Positions 1-9,437 of a DNA stretch of 64,000 nucleotides are shown here, piece by piece (the stretch's first letter is position 1; each line of letters opens with the position of its first letter). The notes beneath the pieces were generated by a model. That model was not told where the DNA came from. It searched no databases and was given only the letters and a program-made list of their open reading frames with translations. The stretch comes from Notospermus geniculatus (Eukaryota; Nemertea; Pilidiophora; Heteronemertea; Lineidae): NCBI GenBank assembly GCA_002633025.1, contig NMRB01000116.1, forward strand, positions 89,984 to 153,983. The letters run 5' to 3'. A program made the position numbers and the translations under genes.

Positions 1-1213
1 CAAATGCCCCCCCCCCCCAAGCAAACTGTGCAATTTTTTTTCAGCAAAATCAAATGGGATAAAAGATCATTATTGTTCTTGTCTCAGAGTGCAGGAAATT
101 AACCTCAAATCGCATCTCAGAACTTCTAATTGTTGAAATTTTTTTCTGGGGGGAGGGTCGCCCCCCCCCCCAATAAACCGGCCCCTTCGGCGCCGAAGGC
201 GAAGCCCACGTCGCTTGAGCTTATCTGCTTAAAATGCCCCCACCCCACCCCAGCGAAAAAAGCTAGCTACAGCCCTGCACTCCAAGGTTTTCCGTTAGGT
301 CATTGATAGCCCCCTAACTTACCGAGTGGTCAGTGAAAGCCGTCGTCAACATCACTTTTTTATTACTCCCATTTCACAACTATGTCCCACTCTCCAGCAT
401 GATCATGTGGTGACACCTGAAACGAAAGGTAAATAAGATATAAAATCTGATATCAGTCTTCTTAGGGTTTTTTCTTTGCGACTGGCGTCACTTTTCATCT
501 CAGGGGTGATGGAGTAAATGTCCTCGTCGTACCACTGCCTGCCAATAGATGGTTTCCAGGAAAATCGCTGTCCTATGGTTGTATGGCGTTTGTTTTGGCT
601 TTTTTGCGAACACGTGTGTTTTTGGCAAAGTTTCATCTCCAAAATTAGCCAAAATATTCATACAATTGTCTGGCATATGTACTGCTGTGTCCATAGAAGG
701 GAAATAAGCATTTAGATCCAGAAACCGAAGTGCTATTTAAGAGAAATTAGGCCGTAAAAATTTGTAAACAAACGGGCGCCATTTTCCTCGAAAGGGTGAA
801 GATGTGAACGAGGATGAACCAAAGGTTCCAAGAAATAAAGGAAGAAATTTAATCGCTCCGATTTTACAAAATACAGACAATACGCCAAGGCTACTGAAAT
901 TGACAATAGGTTGGCCTCAACCTGCCAACTTCAGAGCGACCCTGTTTTGTAGTGACGGGTCACATATGCAATCCTTCCACATTATATCAATGACAGGAAC
1001 GTATGTTTTCGAGATTGTCAGCTGTCTGACGTGAGGTGCAGTGAACCTCACTCAATTCTGCCAGATTCAATCCCGTATAATATTAAATCAGTCACACTCT
1101 TGATTATTATGTAAAGGTCAATGGGAAATGCAATATATTCATTTATACCCCGTGCAGGAAATATGCCCACAACCTTTATCTCGAAAGTCATCCATGGAAA
1201 AATAAAAGTCCAA
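1..1213. other. No gene seen; repeat end and C-rich runs at the left
   Basis: C8 and C10 runs near 8-18 and 162-171 belong to a GC-rich repeat ending near 278. From 300 to 1213 I see short unsupported open frames and no recognisable domain. Confidence 0.5.
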
Positions 1214-1564
1214 TTAAAGAGAGACTCCATTCATTGTGCAAAATTTTTAATTTTTGAAATATCGTTAATACATTCAAATTCATTGATATCTGCAATATGT
1301 CATAATTTTTAACATCGGCAAACTCATCATTTTAAGTATTTTAATTACATCCCAAGGGGACCATTGCACAGCACATGTGATGTCATATGTGCTCAAAGCA
1401 TATTTATGAAGGTACAACCAACAGGCCTAGGCAGTCACAGTATTAGCTCATTCACAACAAAGGTCGTCAGCCTATTGAAACTAGTGACGTCACAACTCAT
1501 GGCAATAGTATGCATGGATTGATAAAAATTCAGAAGTTTACAATGAGTAGAGTCTCCCTTTAAA
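1214..1564 (-). mobile_element. MITE, TTAAAGGGAGACTC family, copy 1
   Basis: A 350-bp unit bounded by TTAAAGAGAGACTCCATTCA and its mirror AGAGTCTCCCTTTAA. It is the inverted relative of 7366-7717, sharing the internal blocks CACATGTGATGTCA, AGGTACAACCAA and ACTAGTGACGTCACAACTCA. Confidence 0.75.
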
Positions 1565-1581
1565 AATATCCAAAGGATCGC

Positions 1582-1715
1582 AAGCGGCCCATACATGATC
1601 AATATGATTGCACAATATGAGGATCAAAATAGGCAATATAATTGCCTTATGCCAATCTTTCTTCTACCCTCATGCCAGAAGCATATGCCCCCATTTCGGC
1701 AATATTGTGAATAAC
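1582..1715 (+). repeat. Repeat fragment, GCGGCCCATACATG family
   Basis: The stretch from GCGGCCCATACATGATCA through AATCTTTCTTCTACCCTCAT matches, in reverse, 32161-32313, which carries ATGGGCCGC at its right end and a related ATGGGCCACTTGCGG at its left. Confidence 0.5.
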
Positions 1716-2140
1716 ATTGGATGGTGTTTCTGAGCCTAAGAGCACACAGCACCTGTCGAATACGTCTAACTCGACCCCACAACACGACACTCAACCACTT
1801 TCCATCCTATAGGCCACAAAAGCTGTCCATCTTTATTTTGTGAACAGGCTCTAGTTTATCAGCTCGTGTCAACTAATTTGCGGGTGAAATAACATCACCT
1901 GGATTATATTTACCAGCATGATGAAGCACGGAAATCAACTCCGAAGATGCAAAAGTCTAACAATGATTGCGCTTCGTAGGATTTTGTTTTTTTATGATCG
2001 TGAAAGTGGCCAGAAACACACAGTTCAGGAAATTTTCATACCGCGACAAATTTCGAAGATCTGATTACTCGATTTTCCATACGGCCACCGTTTTAACGGA
2101 CGTGACGATTGTTCGGACTTCTTTCAGCTGACTTATCAGC

Positions 2141-2277
2141 GACGTTTCGCAGATCTGACGAAACACGAAGTGCGAAATACGAAATTCAACTTCATTTCCA
2201 GGATCTAATGTAGTTGTATTTCTGGAGATGGTTGGTACCACAAATGTCCCTGCTGCCGGTGCGTCTTTTGTCATACA
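2141..2277 (+). repeat. Family A foldback element, half copy
   Basis: GTTTCGCAGATCTGACGAAA, then ACACGAAGTGCGAAATACGA and GAGATGGTTGGTACCACAAA identify the left half of family A, the commonest repeat here (full copies about 370-410 bp). Confidence 0.7.
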
Positions 2278-2292
2278 CTGCCCGACAAATCC

Positions 2293-2537
2293 TAAAGGGC
2301 CGGTTTGACGGGCGTTTTTATCGCCGCGATAATCGCCACTTTTTTAACGCTCAGTAAAAACGGATATCTCTCCGTAGATCGATCGACTGTTGATCGAGTT
2401 TTACCATGGCCTTTTTCTCTCGCTGGCGATGTCACCCGCTGTTGGCGTTTTTGGCATTTTGACGGGCGTTTTGGATGCGATCTCGCCAACAGCGTTGAAA
2501 TCGCCGCGATAAAAACGCCCGTCAAACCGGCCCTTTA
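2293..2537. mobile_element. Foldback MITE, TTAAAGGGCCGGTTTGACGG family
   Basis: TAAAGGGCCGGTTTGACGGG at the left is mirrored by CCCGTCAAACCGGCCCTTTA at the right, with arms continuing through GCGTTTTTATCGCCGCGAT. The right end shares TTTAAA with the next element at 2534. Confidence 0.8.
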
Positions 2538-2722
2538 AAGGCCTGAACCCACTGTCGCGTTTTCACGCCGCGATTTCGCGCTAGCCTGTCATTTTCACAG
2601 GCAAAAGGCAGTAACAAAAGATTTATACCACTGAAAAAGTAGCATCAAATTTCTATGGCCAGTGAAATCGCCGCGTTTTGTCGCTCTCCGCCACAAAAAT
2701 CGCGTCAGTGGGTTCAGGCCTT
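2534..2722. mobile_element. Foldback MITE, AAAGGCCTGAACCCACTG family, copy 1
   Basis: TTTAAAGGCCTGAACCCACT and its mirror AGTGGGTTCAGGCCTT bound a 189-bp unit with CGCGTTTTCACGCCGCG inside. Confidence 0.75.
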
Positions 2723-2866
2723 CCACTGTCGCGTTTTCCCGCCGCGGTTTCATCACTGCCCGACAAATCCTTTGTTATTTTCTCGGTCCGCTGCCTTTTA
2801 ACAAAGCATTTTCTGCCGGTGCGTTTTCTCGCTGTGCGAAAACGCGTCAGTGGGTTCAGGCCTTTA
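2721..2866. mobile_element. Foldback MITE, AAAGGCCTGAACCCACTG family, copy 2 (left end clipped)
   Basis: Begins CCACTGTCGCGTTTTCCCGC at the end of the previous unit and ends GTGGGTTCAGGCCTTTA. The interior matches 47005-47160 in reverse. A solo fragment of the end lies at 51874-51906. Confidence 0.7.
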
Positions 2867-2930
2867 CATGTTTATATACTTATCGACTATATTTGCCAGC
2901 AACTTTAGAAGTTAAGCTGAAAATAATATG

Positions 2931-3150
2931 CTCTAAACTCCCATTTACCCGTCCCATTCATGAACTCGGAAAAAATGACTAATTAAAGTTGAAGATAATG
3001 GAGTCTGGGTATGGTCAGAAACAGTACTGTCCTTTCAACTTACTTGTCCCACTCCCGAGCCTGGCAAAGAATGACAGCGTGCAATATCTTCAATAGAATT
3101 TTGTCATTTTTCCAAGTTCAGGAATGGGACAGGTAAGTGGGAGTTTAGAA
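2931..3150. mobile_element. MITE, CTAAACTCCCACTTACCTGT family, copy 1
   Basis: CTCTAAACTCCCATTTACCC and AGGTAAGTGGGAGTTTAGA are inverted ends. The interior GCCTGGCAAAGAATGACAGC is identical in 47576-47814. Confidence 0.75.
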
Positions 3151-3460
3151 TATCTTTTTTATATCCACGAATGAGAGAGACGAATTTTTGAGCTCCATTT
3201 GTCGCCAACCTTCCCTCTTTGAGAAATTCACCGACATGTTTCAGTAAATATCTAATCTCAGTGGCGATTTTTTTAATCATGAAATCGTCGCCAGATGTAT
3301 GATATCTCATGCATTCATCGTCATGATATCAAACCAATAAAGGCCGGGGAATTACTCTCAAGCGTGTTTGAAATCCAGAATCAAAGAATTGCGTAGAATT
3401 GAATAAATTTTCATTAATTCTTCGCCAAACGTGTTTTTCATTATTAGTCCTTTGATTCGT

Positions 3461-3484
3461 CGGTGCGGGTGCGGGTGCGGGTGC
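3461..3484 (+). repeat. Microsatellite (GGTGCG)n
   Basis: Four hexamers GGTGCG. Confidence 0.85.
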
Positions 3485-3850
3485 TTCAGAAAACAGGTTA
3501 CCAATGCTGATCCCATCAACAGGAAGGTAGAAAGGGAAATTCGTGTTTGAAGACGGTGTAGATTATCGTTTTGGTCCATTTGTATACAGTACATTGTACT
3601 TGGATCTTGTGTTTGGTGCAGCAACATCAGTGACTCAAAGGGACCCTAGAGGCAGCTTGATTTTGGGCTACTAACAGTACTGCAACTATACAACAGGTGG
3701 CGCTAGTAACCATGAACTCATGAATTGTGGATCAAATGTTGAGAGTGATGAAATTTTACTTCAAAAATGATGCCCAAGTTGGATCCTCATGACACCAATT
3801 CTCTGTTAGTAATCATATCAATATGCACTAAAAGCTGCCTTAGATGCCTT

Positions 3851-3993
3851 TTAAAGGGACACGGTATTGTCACTTTTTGTCGATAGCCTGCGCCACCGAC
3901 GGCGATTGCATCAATCTCCAATACTGTAGTCTTACCTTTCGCCCCAGTGTTGGAGAATGTATGATTACAATACAATGCATATGTGGATACCCC
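3851..3993. repeat. Fragment of the TTAAAGGAGCACGGTATTG foldback family
   Basis: TTAAAGGGACACGGTATTGT, CGCCACCGAC and CCCAGTGTTGGAGAATGTAT match 36463-36682; the right end is lost where the next hairpin was inserted. Confidence 0.6.
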
Positions 3994-4093
3994 CATCCTG
4001 AGAATATCAGGCGTTCTTACTGCTCGCTCCCTTCGTCACCGTGTGCGGCGACGAAGGTAGCGAGCACTAAGAACGCCTGATGTTCTCAGGATG
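3994..4093. mobile_element. Hairpin MITE, CATCCTGAGAA family, copy 1, with 9-bp target duplication
   Basis: CATCCTGAGAATATCAGGCG and CGCCTGATGTTCTCAGGATG are mirror ends of a 100-bp hairpin. GGATACCCC occurs immediately on both sides (3985-3993 and 4094-4102), a clean 9-bp duplication. Relatives are at 14816-14911 and 63082-63175. Confidence 0.85.
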
Positions 4094-4600
4094 GGATACC
4101 CCAGGAATGAGAGTCAGTGTTTGGTAGACTTGTCTAACTGTTGTCTTACAAATGTTTAGGTCCAAGTTAGACAGGCGAAAAACACATTTTATAAGTTCAA
4201 GCCATCATCTTTTTAAGATTAGCACGCTCAATACATTAATACTCATCCGTTACCTATACTCTTCATACTCTGAATCTAATGTCCGTTATGTCAGCATCAC
4301 CAATTCATTTCAAAAGTGCGTCTACCCATAACTGAACTGTAGGTTCATATATTTTGAAACGAGTTTCCGGTTTGAGGCAGACAGGTTTCATCATCCAACT
4401 TCCGAATATTGAGTAGCTTAAATGTACTTTAATAACATGTGACACAAAACAAGTAGTCACTTTTAAAACCTCTCCTCCCGTTAAAGAATAAAGGGAATAC
4501 AGGTAATGGCGTCTGTCTTCATCTCGGATTTTTTCAGGAAGTACAGATTTTTAGTCTCAACCCGGTAACAAAACTCCTTCCTCAAAACCGATATTGCGGT

Positions 4601-5261
4601 ACACCAAAATCGCGGTTTTAATGTCACAGAGACCTGGCTTTGCCACTGGGATCTAGCTCCTCCAACATTATCATATCAAAAGCGTCATTGTCTAGTCTCG
4701 TGCCACCAGACTCTCGCAATTTCTAATTTTAGAGTCTGGTCCATATGGTTACTTTGACTTGTAAAACCATCATGGCGGACAATCTACCGACGATGACGTA
4801 GAACACGACTACACTGGACTGCATGCATGCACAATCAATGCAAAAAGCATGCAACGTTTTTGTTTGTACTATTTTATGATTGTCTCATCTTTGTTCTTAA
4901 ATACACGAATAAATTAAATTAAAAATTAAATTAAAACTGCAGCCTACGTCACCAACTTTTGAGACCCATGACGCATTGGTAGTGACTAGCCAATCAGCGA
5001 AGCTGACCTTATTTTGAATCATCGGAATAAGGTCAATGACCCAATTACAATGAGAATTGCGTTCTGTGCCAGACCTTCGTTCTGACGACCTCGGAGTATG
5101 AACGAGGGGCTGGTTGCGCGAGACTAGTCAGTGTCAAGACTTCGATTCGAAGATATCAACAGCCTGCTGTGTGGTCAGCAATGCCGACCATCACCAACAA
5201 GAGAAGCTGGACCCCGGCAATGCCAGACCTCTGTGATCTTACAACTGAGATTTCGGCGTAT
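4601..5261. mobile_element. Family D element, copy 1, interrupted
   Basis: ACACCAAAATCGCGG, CAGAGACCTGGCTTTG and, at the other end, ATATCAACAGCCTGCTGTGT plus GTCAGCAATGCCGACCATCA define family D (about 300 bp without inserts). This copy is split by the element at 4693-5127. Confidence 0.75.
4693..5127. mobile_element. Foldback element nested in family D copy 1
   Basis: TAGTCTCGTGCCACCAGACT at the left and GTTGCGCGAGACTAG at the right interrupt family D between CATTGTC and CAGTGTC. Inner arms are diverged (GACCTTATTTTG against GGAATAAGGTCA form a hairpin at 5007-5033). Confidence 0.65.
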
Positions 5262-5281
5262 TAACCTATCGAGGCTATGTA

Positions 5282-5548
5282 CACTCTTAGCCGAAAAGGT
5301 TCTTTAGGGGTTCTTTGTGCCACACCAGAGGAACCCCAAGGTTCTATATAGAACCTTCTGGAAAGAACCCGAGAGGGTTCCATATAGAACCTTTCTGTCG
5401 CCAAAGAACCCATAAAGGTTCCAGATAGAACCCTTTTCTGAGGGAAAGGTTCTATCTGGAACCTCCAGGGGTTCTTAAACAACCCGAGAGTTCTTAAATC
5501 AGAGGGTTCTCCTGGTGTGGCACCAAAGAACCTTTTCGGCTAAGAGTG
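5282..5548. mobile_element. Foldback element CACTCTTAGCCGAAAAGGTT with internal GGTTCTATATAGAACC repeats
   Basis: Ends CACTCTTAGCCGAAAAGGTT and AACCTTTTCGGCTAAGAGTG are perfect mirrors. The interior is built from several copies of a short palindromic word (AGGTTCTATATAGAACCTT and variants with CTGG). Similar AGAACC-rich MITEs are known from fish and other animals. Confidence 0.85.
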
Positions 5549-7365
5549 CTTCAATTTTGTTTTTGTTTTTTTTTTCATCTCATCCAGGACATGTTTCGAC
5601 AGTAACTGCGATTGTAGCAGTTTATCAGATCACTTTATAGTGCATCGTACGTACTTTTCCGTGATTGATTTGCGAGTCCAAGCTCTGATCAACCGTCTCA
5701 GATATCAAATACATCGAGATGGACATCGGTAAGATACGGCCACGATCGAAGGTCGGTGAAACCCTAGCACCGGCGAAAACGTCACCGTAAAGGAAATCAC
5801 CTCCCTTCACGAAATCGCTACCGATGTGATATCGAGTCGCGGCGGACCATTTCGAAAACCGATTTAACCGATGTACTATTTGATGCTCTGCCGTCGGTGC
5901 AGCCTACACCCTGTCACGATATCATGCTTCAGGGATGTATATCTCAATAAACGATGGTTTTAGAACACGCTTTGGCTCCTGGCTTGGGACCCCAACAGCT
6001 GCGCTCTGCTGGGATGACGAAGTATAGTTTCCAATATACTGTCAGCAGAACATCAGCGTCCGAAGTATTTGACCGTGTTCGGTGGTATAGATTACGGAAG
6101 ATGATTCCAACTTGAACTCAAAAAGGGATACCAAACTATCTTTGCCCATGACTTGTCATCAAAAAGTGGTCGAATCTTGACCGAAATAATACGCAGTTAC
6201 TAACCCTTTTTTCACTTTCAGTTTTACTTATATCTAGGCGCCTCTGATGCTTACCGTTGATTGTAGATGGCATACGAGTGAGTTTTCGACTGCATAACGG
6301 TAATTTGTTCATTTTTGAAGAAAAAAAATTGACCATATTTGGTCATTATCACGTGGCCCCCAAGTTCATTTGCATAAAACGCCCAAACTAACCGTAGGTT
6401 TCTTTGGCATCCCTTCTACATTTGAACTACACTACATGTACATGTATATGTACAACACCTATGCAAAAAATCGTAATTATGTCCGCCACGTCCGCATTTT
6501 ACCCAAAATCTCAATTAAGCAAACGGACTAATCGGTTTTTGTTGTAGCAAGGGGAAAAGGATTCACTTTTATTCAAGAAGTACTCCTCAACAACAGCGAC
6601 CCTTCTCCCCACCACTCAATGTTTGACCACCTGTCTGATGGAAGCGGCGGTTAGAACCCTTCAGACACGAGAGGCCATCAACACCCGTCACAGAACCATA
6701 GTAACATAATCCTCGAATCGTATAGACCGACTTATATCTGGTTACCACTAACTTTCGCAGTCTGACGATTTTTCCGGACAGAAACTCGTCTGTAGTATTT
6801 TCCGTTATAAAAGATACTAAAACATGGTTTGGCACTTGGATCAAAAAAATATGACGAATATAACCGGAGAAATCAACTTTTTCCAGAATTCATGAGTTTT
6901 GGCATTCGTTGCCATGGAAACGGGTTTTATAGGAAACGCTCAATGTGTCCGAGGTGGCACCCGGTGGTTTCCGAATCTACACATTTCAGAGGTATGGAAA
7001 CTCGAAAAAAATTGCTGTTATTCGAAATGTCACGCTTTCGTCCCAAAACCGAGTTTTGCGTCCAAATTATTAAAGTTCCTCTGTATATTGAATATTTTGT
7101 TACATTACACCACAGATGAGGGTGGCTCTCTGTGGCAGCACAAAAGTTTTATCCGGACCCCAGTTCCTATCTTCAGAACATTCACCGATTATTGCCAATG
7201 AGCTGACGATGTCGATGTCCAATTTGGCCATCCGCTGATAGCGATTGAGTAATTACATATAATAGAAGCAATACGCAGTAGGAACCACCAACGGTAGATG
7301 GCTTCACTGAGAAATCGGACGAGTTGCAGATAGGTGAACGAAAATCGAGATGAGAAACTTCATGA
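5549..7365. other. No gene recognised
   Basis: Mixed sequence without long conserved frames or clear inverted repeats, apart from TACATGTACATGTATATGTA at 6434. Frames of up to 100 codons (6899-7201) have no recognisable motif. Confidence 0.5.
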
Positions 7366-7717
7366 TTAAAGGGAGACTCAACTCATTATAAACTTTTGAA
7401 TTTTTATCAATCCATGGAGACTATTGGCATGAGTTGTGACGTCACTAGTGTCTATGGGCTCAAGACTTTTATTGTAGAGTAGAGAGTGACCTACTGTGAT
7501 TGCCTAGGCCTATTGGTTGTACCTTCATAAATATGCACTGAACACACATGACATCACATGTGCTATGCAATGGTCCCTTGGGATGCAATAAAATGCTTAA
7601 AATGATGAGTTTGCCGATTAAAAAAAAATAACATGGTTCAGTTATCAATGAATATGAATTTATTAACGATATTTCAAAAATTCAAAATTTTACACAATGA
7701 ATGGAGTCACCCTTTAA
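7366..7717 (+). mobile_element. MITE, TTAAAGGGAGACTC family, copy 2
   Basis: This copy is bounded by TTAAAGGGAGACTCAACTCA and GAGTCACCCTTTAAA. It matches 1214-1564 in reverse orientation over the whole length. Confidence 0.75.
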
Positions 7718-8240
7718 ATGCAAGAACTTAAAAGCTCGCACTCTCCAGCGATCGTTGAACTGTTTCAATTCATTTCAACATCGTCAATGTCATCCTTTAT
7801 GGTACGGATTAAAATCCCCCCCCCTCCGTTACTCAGGTTGCGCGACCTAAACGCAACTGCAAACCCCACTGTTTTTAGATAGTATGGGAAAGTTTCTTAA
7901 CCTACACCGCAACTTCCAAAAAGCCGTATCGAGCTGAAAATGGATTGCTAAAACTATGGTGTAGCTATAAGCTGTCTTTCTGCCATCAGGACTCGCTGAT
8001 CAGTTTAAGAATGTTAGCCTGACTGGCAAGAGAAAAACTAATCTCAAATCGATATAGTATGGGGTTTTTGTCAAAGGCAGCGAGGTAAATGATAACGTAA
8101 GATGTCTGATAAAAGAAACGGGTACGTTAAGGCTGTGGCCGGTTGTTGGAGACAATGGTTGTACTATCTCTCGTAAAATAGCAATTTCATGAGTGCAAGC
8201 TCAAACCTTTGGTAACTGTACGGAGCTGATCATCAAGTAT
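7718..8240. other. Nothing recognised upstream of a family A element
   Basis: A C9-type run at 7817-7825 is the only notable feature. Confidence 0.4.
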
Positions 8241-8627
8241 TAGCGAGTTTTCGCAAATCTGACGAAACACGAAGCTTGAAATACGAAATTCAACTTCATT
8301 TCCAGGACCTTTCTGAAGAAGGTTGGTACCTCAAATGTCCCTGCTGCCAGTGCGTCTTTTAGCATATTATGTAAGACCGAGAGAGTTATGGTGCACCTTG
8401 AATTTTTATATTTCCACTTCCTATCTACGAAGTGGAAACAAAAGATAAATTTCAAAGTTTAATATACACCGTAACTCTATCGGTCTAACGTCATACGCTA
8501 AAAGACGCTCTTGCAGCAGGCCGCGATATTTGTGGTACCATCCATCTGAAATACATTACGTCATGGAGATGAAGTGCAATTTCGTATTTCGTACTTCGTT
8601 TTTCGTCAGGTTTGCGAAACCTCACTG
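8241..8627. mobile_element. Family A foldback element, full copy
   Basis: The element starts TAGCGAGTTTTCGCAAATCT and ends TTTGCGAAACCTCACTG. Its halves are inverted relatives: each holds an ACGAAACACGAAG-type end, a TGGTACC block, and a central CTACGAAGTGGAAA hairpin. There is no coding capacity. Confidence 0.8.
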
Positions 8628-8654
8628 TTATATTTTTATGTAAAAATACTTTTA

Positions 8655-8832
8655 CTTGCCCCTTGCAAAGGAACAAGGCACAAGCACCTTTCACTGCTTA
8701 CTGTCCCATGCAACGGACCAGGAGAGCCAGGGATGATTAATCCGGTATGGCCCGGGCGAGATTCGAACCCGGGACCTGCCGCTTGTTAAGTGGACGTGAT
8801 AACCACACGGCTATCTGGGCTCTTTGCAAAGG
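8655..8832 (-). repeat. tRNA-derived SINE (family 2)
   Basis: On the minus strand the A box region AGCCGTGTGGTTATCACG and the B box GGGTTCGAATCTCG lie with a long variable arm, as in tRNA-Leu or Ser. The part beyond carries CTTGTTCCTTTGCAAGG. A diverged copy with the same layout is at 14638-14800. Confidence 0.65.
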
Positions 8833-8839
8833 CACTCAG

Positions 8840-9272
8840 CATCAGTATGGAACAACTGAGCCGTGGAAAATTTCATACTTGTTGAATGGCATCGCCAAAT
8901 CAGTGCCTGTGTCAGTCTGCTACGATGACACTTGCGGCGGTTAGTTAGCCACCCAATCTTTCAGAAAAAAATGCTAATAAGAAACGCGTAAGACTATATT
9001 GATTTTCTGATCAGGTGGCGAAATAATGCGTCCCAAAGTTGAAAGTCCGCACAACGGCGCCCATTACGATAAGGTATCGATATCACCACTATAGGTTCGG
9101 GTTATGTAAGTCGGTTAAGGACGGCCATGGACCACTTGCCTGTTACAGTCGTTACATCGATAAACTCGACGAGTAGACGCTTTCCACTTCATCCGGGAAT
9201 CTCTCCTGGATGACGCCGTGGAGGGCGTACTGTGTCATGAAAGAGACAATCATTACTGTGTGGAGACGAGGG
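8840..9272 (+). promoter_or_regulatory. Upstream region of the peptide gene
   Basis: Unique-looking sequence with no repeat family recognised between 8935 and 9272, which makes it the best candidate for the gene's proximal control region. Possible sites include CATCGATAAACTCGACG at 9156-9172. Confidence 0.4.
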
Positions 9273-9310
9273 TATAAAAGGGTGAGCAGTCGCCGTGCGC
9301 TTTATTCGTC
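9273..9310 (+). promoter_or_regulatory. TATA-box core promoter of the peptide precursor gene
   Basis: TATAAAAG lies at 9273-9280, about 112 bases upstream of the ATG at 9392, in a G/C-rich flank. A start of transcription about 25-30 bases downstream (near 9300-9310) would give a 5' UTR of about 85 bases. TATA promoters are typical of tightly cell-specific secreted peptide genes. The exact start site is inferred. Confidence 0.7.
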
Positions 9311-9391
9311 CCTGAGAACTCGTCTAGTGAACGTGAAAGGAAAAGACGTTGGAATAATTTTTTGAAGTTAACGGCGGTTTCAAAAGACAAA

Positions 9392-9437
9392 ATGAAGTTT
9401 GGATTCGTTATGGCGTTAACTGTTTTACTAGTATTAG
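9392..9437 (+). CDS. Peptide precursor exon 1, signal-peptide start
   Basis: The ATG at 9392 is the first after the TATA box and lies about 90 bases from the expected transcription start. It encodes MKFGFVMALTVLLVL plus one base, then GGTAAGTG supplies a strong splice donor. The exon holds only the charged N-terminus and hydrophobic core of a signal peptide, which is common for neuropeptide genes, where the first coding exon often ends inside the signal sequence. Confidence 0.8.
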
